A DNA stretch of 29,666 bases from Psilocybe azurescens (taxonomy: Eukaryota; Basidiomycota; Agaricomycetes; Agaricales; Agrocybaceae). The notes under the pieces are model-generated. The model had not been told where the DNA came from. It saw nothing but the letters and a program-made list of their open reading frames with translations, and made no database searches. Location of the stretch: positions 1-29,666 of the forward strand of contig JAJIRX010000125.1 of NCBI GenBank assembly GCA_023853785.1. Reading direction: 5' to 3'. This document shows, piece after piece, positions 22,102-29,666 of the stretch. The position numbers and the translations under genes are program-made. Every line of letters starts with the position of its first letter. The stretch's first letter is position 1.

Positions 22102-22859
22102 ATGCCTGTTGTTGAAATTGGAACTTGGCTAGTCACCGATCGTTATCTGGAGGACCAGGCTATTCTTAGAGAGCCTTTTGATATCGTAAGAAAAGCCGAC
22201 GGCTGTCTAGGGTAAGTTTGGTATACGCATACGCTTTCAGATTTACCAGCTCAATTGCTTTGTAGAGTGTATTATGGTCTGACTGAAGAAGATCCAAAGA
22301 GGATCTATCTTCTCATAGGTAAGACGATCAGAGATATCCCTTGGTATATAGTCCTCATAAATTCACATTAGTTTGGGAGTCATTGGAGCACCACACGGCT
22401 TTCACAAGGCTCCCAATCTTTCACGAAGCAATCAAGGTCGTCGTCACGACTCAAGCTAAAGGTGTAAACGTCTTCCACGTCGAGTTCAATAAAGACATTA
22501 CTCCTTCCTTGTTGGCACCCACCACTCAGGTTGTACTTGCAAATTTGAAAGACGATGTATCGAGAGAGTATATCTACAGTGTCTTCGAAGAAATAGCCTC
22601 CCAGACCGACTCAGCGAATACCAAGTATGCGCCTGTTACGTGGGGTCAAGTCAAAGAGGATTTGTCTAGGTTTTTTGATGGTTGGCTGGGATAGTTCAAA
22701 GGTATGTTTTATCCGAGTTATATGCGCAAGAATTCTGATGATTTGTGTCAGACGCATAACGATTTTGGCAGCCAGGATTCCTTCCAGTTGGTCTTGAATG
22801 ACTTGAGGAGCGCCTCCATCTTTGAGATATATCATATTTCCAGTCTTGTGAGACTTTAA
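22102..22859 (+). CDS. Dimeric alpha/beta-barrel (ABM-like) protein, copy 1, frame-disrupted
   Basis: Four exons (22102-22211, 22266-22318, 22372-22701, 22752-22859) encode about 199 aa. The protein starts MPVVEIGTWLVTDRYLED and contains VWESLEHHTAF, HVEFNKDITPSLLAPTTQV, KYAPVTWGQVKEDLSRF and an end THNDFGSQDSFQLVLNDLR. The VWES-EHH and HVEFNKD blocks resemble the stress-responsive, antibiotic-biosynthesis-monooxygenase-like barrel fold. No catalytic residues can be named, so the reaction is unknown. Exon sizes 1, 2 and 4 (110, 53, 108 nt) are identical to those of the paralogue at 23651. The T6 run at 22671-22676 seems one base too long: with T5 the segment reads FLMVGWDSSK, matching FYLTIGWDSTK of the paralogue, and the last exon opens. 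As written it stops early at 22692-22694. Confidence 0.82.
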
Positions 22860-23640
22860 AGTTGATTTGTGTGCCTAGTGACCAATGGTTATTTGCTCCC
22901 CGTATTTTTACTGATTCTCTTGCGTCAGTCTGGTGGTAAGTTGTCCGGCCATGCAGTATTTGTATCCTCTTTGCGTCCCCATTTAGACCGGCACCTTCCA
23001 TATTAGAGCAAAGGACTACACTACGGCCTCAGATAATGTTCACACATCGCCGATAAGTCTTTCTCCAGTATTCATCAGGGGTCCCACTGAGTATTTTCTC
23101 CTCCTGTAAATGTTACTAACGACGATTCTGCCAAGCAGCAATAGCGCGAGGTCTGGATGTCTTAAATAGATGGCTAAGTGATCGAACGTCGTAGCGTCTA
23201 TTTTAAAAACTTGAACAGCTCCAGACGCTTAAACAGTCAGCCGCTTCTGTGAACTTCATGGCTATGATTAGGCTTGATAACCCAGGACACTCTCACTCTG
23301 GGAGCCGTTTCACGCCTACTATTCTTTTCATCGACCTTGTAATAGGCTGAATAAGACATTGCTCGACCCATGACCAATCCTCTCAGCAGCGCCACTGAGT
23401 ACGACTCTTTCAAGACTGTAGGATGTCAATCATGGGTACTTCGGCTTTGTTCCATCATAATTCTGTTCCCGCCCGAAAGACATTAATGCGGCCTCATTCT
23501 CCAGCGTATATAAGTTGTTATAGCCTATGAGTTTCGAATCGTCTCGAATCCCCTCCATCATTTTTTCTGGGCCCTAACAGTCTCAAAGATACCCAAACTC
23601 GCTCCAGGACGCACCACACATCTATTGTGACGCCGAAAAA
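22860..23640. other. Intergenic region between the two barrel-protein genes
   Basis: This stretch holds the 3' end of copy 1 and the promoter of copy 2. A TATA element, GTATATAAG, is at about 23506-23514, roughly 140 bp before the ATG at 23651. Nothing else is recognised. Confidence 0.5.
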
Positions 23641-23650
23641 TAATTACACC

Positions 23651-24460
23651 ATGCCGATTGTTGAAATAACCTCGTGGGAGGCCACCGATGCCTACATCGC
23701 GGACCCCTCTATCTTCAAGCCAGTCGTTGAAGGAATTACAAAGTCAGATGGCTGTATCGGGTATGATATAATTCGTTGCTTGAGACAGAGCTTGTGTTCA
23801 TATACCTCTTTGAATGCATCCTTGCAGAATACATTCAGGCTTAGCGGAGGAAGATAGAAAACGATTCCACAGCTTCATAGGTAAGGAACATCATAGAAGA
23901 TACACTCACAATCCGCCGTGCAGACCTCAGGCTAATATTGTTTGGATGTGCTCTGCAGTCTGGGAGACGCTAGAGCACCATAAAGCTTTAACCAGCCAGC
24001 CCTCTTTTGCCGAGTGGCTCAAGATCATAGAATCAGTAAAAGTCGGTGAGAGCAAAACGTCCCACGTCGACTTCGTCAAGGACTTCACTCCGGCTCTCAC
24101 CGCACCCACCACCGAGATCCTGCGGATGACGCTGAACGAAGGCAAGACCAAGGAGGATCTGTACAACATCCTGTCTACCATGGCCACAAAGATCGACGCT
24201 GGGAATGCCAAGTATGCTCCTGTGACATGGGGCCCAACCCTGGAGGATTCGAACAAATTTTACCTCACAATTGGGTGGGACAGCACCAAGGTCAGATTCT
24301 TACCCTTGTGAGGTGGCTCCAATTGGCTTATGTTCGTATATACACCGTTTAGGCGCACATCGACTTCGTTAGCGATCCAGGCTTTTCACCACTGGTTGGA
24401 ACTCTGAGAGAGATCGCCACACTTGAAATGTTTCATTCGAGCCTTTCGAGCAGCGGATAG
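23651..24460 (+). CDS. Dimeric alpha/beta-barrel (ABM-like) protein, copy 2, intact
   Basis: Four exons (23651-23760, 23828-23880, 23959-24290, 24353-24460) join in frame to exactly 200 aa, from MPIVEITSWEATDAYIADPS to SSLSSSG and TAG. It contains KSDGCIGIHSGLAEEDRKRF, VWETLEHHKALTSQPSFAEW, HVDFVKDFTPALTAPTTEI, KYAPVTWGPTLEDSNKFYL, IGWDSTKAHIDFV and LREIATLEMFHSSL. Two ferredoxin-like halves, each ending in a WD/WE plus H motif, fit a fused or two-domain barrel of the ABM superfamily; small secondary-metabolism oxygenases and stress proteins share this fold. The role here is unknown. It arose by tandem duplication with 22102-22859, as shown by shared intron positions and phases, though the proteins have diverged widely. 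Confidence 0.87.
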
Positions 24461-24666
24461 AAATATGTCTCATGAGAGACATTGTGAAGAAACGATAAAT
24501 TTTGAAATACAAATATGGGTAGCTGTTCGATGAAGTGCTCAGCATTGAAAATGATAAATTCCATGCCATTAAAGTATAAAAACAAATGGATCTGATGTCT
24601 ATGCAAAATGAAGAAAAAGGTCAAAGAACAGAAGAGGGTGAAGTGACATTAACATCATGGCGTACA

Positions 24667-25206
24667 TTACATCCTCTTATCTGGTGTTGCCATCTTGCGC
24701 TTCGCTTGGCGAGCTTTCCTCTTCCCAGAAACTTTTCCAGTTCTCGTCTTCTTCTTGGACTTAACAGTGGGTTTAGGGGCTTCGGTAGGTTCAGGCAATG
24801 CACCTCGAAGCCTTACTCGTCCGTCCTTCAGGGTTTCTGTGATAATGGGGCTCGCCGCGGGTCGAAATTTATGCTATTTCGAGTATCTATGTTAAAGGAG
24901 TTGAATGACTTAAGTTAGAAACAGCGAGTGAAGAACACACCTAGATGCATGGATAACTTTGGGCTTCCTCTTTCCCTCCCACATAGACCTCCGCATCTGG
25001 TAGCCTAACCAGAACAAAAATACCAGGAATACAAGCAGTGCAAAGCGTTTGAAACGGGAAGGCGCCGGCCGATTAAGTCGAGGATCGTCATCGTCGTCGA
25101 AGGTTTGGAATGGGATAACGGAGTGAATTGGGGATGGAGGACTATATGGACATGTGCGGTTCTCGTTCGTTGTCCTCGTTGATACACAATTAAATTTAGT
25201 GGTCAA
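24667..25206 (-). CDS. Small basic single-pass membrane protein gene, possibly interrupted
   Basis: The minus strand encodes IHSVIPFQTFDDDDDPRLNR, then SRFKRFALLVFLVFLFWLGY (one TM helix), the basic QMRRSMWEGKRKPKVIHASR, and after an intron (donor GTGTGT, acceptor ACATAG, about 24893-24946) FRPAASPIITETLKDGRVRL, RGALPEPTEAPKPTVKSKKK and a Lys/Arg-rich tail ending KMATPDKRM, TAA at 24667-24669. The layout is acidic N-terminus, TM, basic tail. An in-frame TAG occurs just after the acceptor (YSK, stop, HKFRP). No ATG opens the N-terminal frame at 25206. The ATG at 25151-25153 is one base out of frame with the SPPSPIHSV segment. Either small sequence errors or real inactivation explain this. I recall similar mushroom proteins of unknown function. 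Confidence 0.6.
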
Positions 25207-26504
25207 GTTATTATGGGAGGCAGTACTAACTACTAGATAGAAGTCAACTCTTGTTCCTCAGCTGGTTTGTGTCAATCGACGATTTGGTTGAACTACTTGA
25301 ATGTGCAATAGAGCACCGACAGTTAGCCTACGGATACGCAAGTCTTGCTCTCACATTCAATACTTTACATTACATCCCGACGGATTTAGATTTGATGTTA
25401 CGTTGTGATGGGAAGATATATTCAGGCCTAAAGGAAACAAAAGTTTGGAATGAAAGAATGGAAGAATGAAGTGAATTAGGGATGGAGGAGGATATCGGCA
25501 TGTGATAGTATAAGTTCATCATCCTGTTGATTCGAATCCCATATCTCTTACTCATTCAACACAGATTACGAGTCCTTTACGTAAGTAAAGACTCGTTCTT
25601 TTACAGGGACCCAGCGAGGGCGCAATGTCAAGAATCTATCTTTGTGCGAATATATTTCCTGTTTTGTCTTTAATAACGTGACGTGAACGTGAATTGCTTT
25701 TGTAAAACCGGCTTCTCCCGAGTTATTTTTTTGCCGAATGATGCGCTTCGTAATCGGCGAGTCAGATGATTTGAGGAGGCAGAATCTCGTGATTCCGTGT
25801 CGTTGGGTGAAAGTGACTACATAGGGTTCAGGTCAGGTGATTCTATGCCACTTGAAGTTGAGACGCGAAGCCAGATGTGTTATGTTGTGGTTAGCCTATA
25901 TAGTCACCTTGAGCATGTGTTGTAGTGTAGTTGACTCACTAGTAAGAGGCTAGAAGAAGACCTTTAAGTATCTACACACAGATACACACTGAAAGTATTA
26001 GGAAAATTCTAATATAATTGGGAGGTGAGTGGGTGCAATTTTATGGATTCCTCCTGAGGAGGTGGTTTGAGGAAGAAAAATTTGGGTGTACTCACATGTC
26101 CTTCATCAAGGAAACTCTTTGCAATCTGCAAATGATTTTTGCCTAAGTTTTCTTGCTTTATTTGCCTTACAAAGCCCTGGTTTTACTTGGCACAATCTCC
26201 CACACTCGATGGGCAAGTGGAACCACACTCAAGTCTCAACTCCTTCCATTGCTTTGATAACATGACATGAATTCTGAATTCTGTTGCATTTGTCATCCAG
26301 CATTTTGATTGTATTATCACCAGTGTTTGTAAATTGACACTTTTCATTTATAACTTCACAACTGCAGCTTTGTTAAATCTAATTTTTAGCACTCTCATAT
26401 AGACAGCTCATATGAACATTAATCTGAATTTTTATATTTTTATGTTCAATGTAAGGGCCAAAATATTGTAATGAATGTGCTAAAAGTGCAAAATCAGGCT
26501 CTGA
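25207..26504. other. Intergenic region with a hairpin and a duplicated promoter-like piece
   Basis: A near-perfect inverted repeat lies at 25569-25595. A stretch at about 25441-25507 resembles the 5' part of the small membrane-protein gene (25090-25158). A short palindrome CCTCCTGAGGAGG is at about 26051-26063. No gene is recognisable; the ORF at 25251-25469 has no domain. Confidence 0.45.
25569..25595 (+). repeat. Inverted repeat with GTAA loop
   Basis: CGAGTCCTTTAC (25569-25580) and GTAAAGACTCG (25585-25595) pair with one bulged base around the loop GTAA. There is no clear link to a gene, and it is not followed by a T tract immediately. Confidence 0.6.
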
Positions 26505-26756
26505 CATCACAAAATAGCTCCCTTTTCTCCAGTTTTTGCATTGTGCATAGCAGGTCATTCATTATATAGCTTATAATTTTTGAAGCCATAAAGTGTGAGG
26601 CAGGATGGTAAAAATATGGCCCCACATAGTAAAATGGCTCCTTTTTCTCTATTTTTTGGTATTGTGCATAATGAATTGTTCAGTATATGTAATTATAAAT
26701 TTTTGATGCTAAAAGTATAAGCATAAGTAAGCAAGGATGGTTCAAATCAGTCCCAC
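26505..26756 (+). repeat. Imperfect tandem repeat, period about 119-133 bp
   Basis: The two units (about 26505-26623 and 26624-26756) share AAAATnGCTCC-TTTTCTC, TTTTGnATTGTGCATA, TTCAnTATAT, ATAATTTTTGAnGC, AAAAGTnT/AAAGTGT and AAGGATGGT followed by CCCACA. A degraded partial unit may precede them (26440-26504, with GCTAAAAGTGC). AT-rich and non-coding. Confidence 0.6.
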
Positions 26757-27054
26757 AAAAGGACTCGTTACGCCATGCAAAGCAATGGCCATCAAGCCAA
26801 GTGAATGTGAGCTGAACGGTATTGCAATAAAATACATTTACTTTGTCTTATTCATCCACACTGATATATTGAACTGTTCGCATGTGAAATACAGTGTGTG
26901 GAGCAAACATGTGGTCATTCAAAGACATTCAGAGCCTCCTCGCCAACCATGCTAAGCTCTTGATGCCTGACAGATATTGCATGGTCGAATTACAGATTTG
27001 TAATACTGATAGCTAGTTGAAAACCAGGTCACTCACACATCAGGGGGAAAAAAA
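26757..27054. other. Non-coding AT-rich stretch
   Basis: Nothing recognisable. The short ORF at 26737-26955 starts within the preceding repeat and shows no domain. Confidence 0.4.
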
Positions 27055-27270
27055 TACCTGCAGTAGTGCTATGTAGCCCCAGTAGAACTGGTAGCTGGAT
27101 TGCACGTCCCCTTGCTGTAGCACCTGGTAGTCACATGTGACAGCTACAGTAGTCCCAGTAGCACCAGTAGATTCTGTGTGTGACTACATAGCCCCAGTAA
27201 CTGTCATATGTCACTATACAGCTTTGGTAGCCATCACACATAACTACTTGTGTTGTGGGCCAAGGCTTTG
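27055..27270. repeat. Cluster of short degenerate repeats and palindromes
   Basis: The motif family TAGCCCCAGTA / AGTCCCAGTA / AGCACCAGTA recurs at least four times, twice inside a longer shared context (CTATGTAGCCCCAGTA near 27069 and CTACATAGCCCCAGTA near 27183). A perfect 12-bp palindrome GTCACATGTGAC is at 27130-27141. A near-palindrome GGGCCAAGGCTTTGCCC lies at about 27258-27274. Composition is distinctly less AT-rich than the flanks. Confidence 0.5.
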
Positions 27271-27834
27271 CCCGGCGTTATGAGTCCTTTTTTATTTTTA
27301 CACTGTATTCTTTGAGTCTCGGTATCTGCAATTATAGTATTTGTACCAGAGCCTACAGAAAAATATATTACATAATCATCATTTCTTATGTTATCAATGT
27401 TACTAAATTGTTGAATCCGCCTCCATCAGCTTTAGATCCAAACAGGACATCAAACTTACCTAAAAGAGAATAGGTCAAGTGATCGAACAAGGAGTCAAAC
27501 AATGAACAGTCATAAGTAGGTGCGTCTGAAGGACATGATTAGTTTGGAGGGATATGTTTTATAATTTTACATCTTAACGAAAGGGAAATTTTGATAGGTG
27601 GAAGTGAATTAGAGAGAAATTAGCAAAAGCAATGTAAGTAATTGGCATGCATGAGAGAAAGTTGAACTCTGAATCACACAGAGAACGCGATTTGGAGCGC
27701 ACGCAAAGCTTATCAGATGGGCTTGCAAACTACTGTCGTGAATAATGAGGATTAAGTTCTTGAGTAAGTTTAATTTCTTTCTTTTTTCTCCACCAATAAT
27801 TCTCGTTATAATATCACTTACTTCAATTTCAAAC
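27271..27834. other. Region upstream of the hypothetical gene
   Basis: AT-rich, no gene recognised. A CT-rich leader (TTTCTTTCTTTTTTCTCC, about 27773-27790) precedes the ATG at 27835 and is typical of fungal promoters and 5' UTRs. Confidence 0.45.
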
Positions 27835-28917
27835 ATGCATTCTACTGAGCAAGAGAATTCTCAGACTGAAGGTAAGAGTTCCATTATGCAATAATATGAT
27901 TCTATTAAATATTGACCCAGTCCTTGCAGCGTTGGCTGCTTCTTTATTGCAATACCTGGAGAATTTCAAAACGTTTGGGACTTCAGGTGAGTGGAGATCT
28001 CTCAATGTATTCTTACCACTCTGACAGGCACCCGACGCATCCTCACGCACACCATATTTTATGTTGACTCCATCGCCGTCTCCTCTCATATTTCTTGTTC
28101 CATCGCTATGGCAGCCGTCAACTTAGAAATGAAACAAACTGGTTATCGATTGGATTTGTGCTTGGCAAATGTGGATCTTGTTGGCTCAGATGTGGACCTT
28201 CACACCTCCATTGACGCTGGTGTCCGATATGACGATATCTGCAAGCAGACCGATTCAGATGCTGCTGAAAGCCAATATGTCAGTGAGCAGCTCATCTACT
28301 CCCTCTAGGCCGTCTGTAATATGCCATACTCACCTATTCTACCGTGTTTTTCACGCGCAGGCACAGTCAATGGTTCAAGCGTTATCGCCATCAGTGATGC
28401 TAGCTTGAACATCAATAACTTCCGACATAAGTCAAATTTTCTAGCGTTTATCCATATTTGACGCCTTTCAGTCGATATCGATGCCTGTAATGCCAAGTGG
28501 TTGTCATTCAGTGAGCTATCCAACGTTAAGGATCAAGACAGTCCAGACAATACCGATCACACCATTGTAGAGGTCGTCGGTGCTATTGAAGAGCACACTG
28601 ACACAAAGAACCGCCAGAAAAAATGGGTACATGTGTTCCATCGACAGGGACGACAACCGCGATGAGGTTCTGGTGATGTGGAATCCCCCTCCTTTCCTTT
28701 TGCTGGATTGCAGAGCGCTGAACGGAACCTATTCCCTTCATTGACCTTTGCCTTGATGATGTTCCACTTGCTTGGTTACGATACCCGAATCTTTCAGCAA
28801 GAATTTGAGTCTGACGATGAGGACAAGACCGACACTGAGGACAAGACCTGGGTATGCCCAAACAAAGCCATATGCCCTCATGAGGTTGAAGACAGGTACC
28901 CTGGAGCTGAGAATTAG
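27835..28917 (+). CDS. Hypothetical protein, six exons, 249 aa, acidic
   Basis: Six exons (27835-27871, 27921-27986, 28028-28282, 28361-28393, 28472-28626, 28714-28917) join without a frame break through consistent phases to 249 aa ending at TAG 28915-28917. Notable segments are MHSTEQENSQTE, ASLLQYLENFKTFGTSG, YRLDLCLANVDLVGSDVDLH, WLSFSELSNVKDQDSPDN, TIVEVVGAIEEHTDTKNRQK, SAERNLFPSLTFALMMFHLL and an acidic run FESDDEDKTDTEDKTW before a CPNKAICPHEVED end. Two cysteines and a histidine (C-x5-C-x-H) near the C-terminus could bind metal, which is speculation. No signal peptide and no clear TM segment. I do not recognise the family. The exon 4 donor at 28394 is a choice: a later one at 28431 would give a 41-nt intron and break the frame. 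Confidence 0.68.
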
Positions 28918-29396
28918 GGTTCCTACCGCTTTGTATTCCCTTCTTTAGTCAAACTATATTTGTCCGCATCATAGCCATCATCTGCGTTCCTTTCTGTTGC
29001 ATTGCTGTCATTTTAATTAGTTGCCAAATAATACATTCTTGAACTTGAAACCAACATAAAATTGACTATTAAGTTTAAATTAACAATACAAACACATGAT
29101 GAAGATAGTGCAAAGGAAGCATTAACGATCACAAATCATAGTCTCAATTTCTGTGGGCACTAGTGTAGGTGGAAAGTTAATTTCCATTCCACATTGAACA
29201 TAGCATCACTCACATAATGTATGTGAAACCTGAACATCTCAATCAACTCTGTTCATTGAAGGACGATGCCTATCAATGTTATCTCGTTAGTATGAAATAA
29301 AATATTTATTTATTTACAATAGTAGTGACCAGCGGTTTTATATTATGGGGACCTATCCACAGATGTGATTTGAATAGGGCCTAAGAGTAATGAGAT
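28918..29396. other. Intergenic AT-rich region
   Basis: This is the 3' flank of the hypothetical gene, followed by AT-rich sequence without recognisable genes or RNA. Confidence 0.45.
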
Positions 29397-29540
29397 GCAT
29401 TTCATTCTTTCATAACAAGCCTAGCCTGACTATCATTACCAGTGGGCATTTCATTTCTTTCAATCCAAGTCTGGCTGTCATTATTCTGGCCCTTTCATTT
29501 TTTCAATACAAACAGGCATTTCATTTTCTTGTGCCCCTAT
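29397..29540 (+). repeat. Degenerate tandem repeat of about 47-48 bp
   Basis: About three units begin GCATTTCATTnTTTCAAT/CATAA. They continue with AAGnCTnGCTGnC, then TATCATTA or GTCATTATTCTGG (starts near 29397, 29445 and 29490), and a final partial GGCATTTCATTTTCTT starts near 29515. It is non-coding and T-rich. Confidence 0.55.
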
Positions 29541-29666
29541 TTCATTATCCCAGGATAAATACCAATATATTCCAATGCAGATGGGAGTTTATTATATAAG
29601 ATTACATAACACATGCATGACCTGTTAGTTGCCTCATTTAACGAGCTTATGACCCGCCGCTACGCG

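Noticed and set aside
13809..24460. A metabolic gene cluster (ALDH, membrane protein, barrel proteins)
   Set aside because: Genes are far apart and in mixed orientation, and no core biosynthetic enzyme is present.
25525..25545. GATTCGAATCCC as a tRNA B-box
   Set aside because: No A-box at the right distance and no cloverleaf pairing could be drawn.
25900..26035. Solo LTR of a retrotransposon near TGTTGTAGTGTAG
   Set aside because: No matching TG...CA ends, target-site duplication, primer-binding site or coding remnants were found.
27055..27270. CRISPR-like array
   Set aside because: Repeats are short, degenerate and irregularly spaced, and the genome is fungal.

Overview
This is nuclear DNA from a filamentous fungus, most likely an Agaricomycete (Basidiomycota). 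The reasons are short introns (about 50-90 nt, GT-AG) several per gene, a Plavaka-type transposase, a DUF6534-like membrane protein with a 15-nt micro-exon, and short dimeric alpha/beta-barrel proteins, all typical of mushroom-forming fungi. Genes lie on both strands, with no operons. No virus, plasmid, CRISPR array or convincing tRNA is visible. Family names rest on remembered motifs, not on searches.

Layout. 1-1093: 3' end of a Pro/Ser/Gln-rich gene, frame-broken, unidentified. 1094-1486: promoter-like stretch with a GC palindrome next to a TATA box. 1487-5673 (+): multi-exon Plavaka transposase with zinc finger and acidic tail. 5823-6053: AT-rich tandem repeat. 6301-6518 (+): fragment of a small gene. 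6690-7960 (-): ammonium-transporter pseudogene. 7973-9183 (-): WrbA-type NAD(P)H:quinone oxidoreductase. 9190-11005: long intergenic stretch ending in the TRM44 promoter. 11006-12761 (+): TRM44, tRNA-Ser Um44 methyltransferase. 13809-16010 (-): aldehyde dehydrogenase, 13 exons. 16865-17339: mariner-like MITE with TA target-site duplication. 18573-20576 (+): DUF6534-like membrane protein. 22102-22859 and 23651-24460 (+): tandem paralogues of a dimeric alpha/beta-barrel (ABM-like) protein. 24667-25206 (-): small single-pass membrane protein gene. 26505-26756, about 27055-27270 and 29397-29540: repeat-rich, AT-rich DNA. 27835-28917 (+): six-exon gene of unknown function whose exons join in frame to 249 aa.

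The main cross-cutting observation is that six unrelated, otherwise well-preserved genes are each knocked out of frame by one or more single-base length changes, nearly always a missing base in a short run of identical bases. Restoring the run gives a continuous family-like protein across exact splice sites. Read or assembly error explains this better than six independent pseudogenisations, and automatic annotation would probably split or miss these genes. The ammonium-transporter copy is different: it has a real internal deletion and looks dead.

There is no clear functional cluster. The quinone reductase, aldehyde dehydrogenase and the two barrel proteins could all act in detoxification or aromatic metabolism, but they are kilobases apart in mixed orientations, so the link is speculative. 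I found no convincing new defence or mobile system beyond the transposon, the MITE and the unidentified 249-aa protein.
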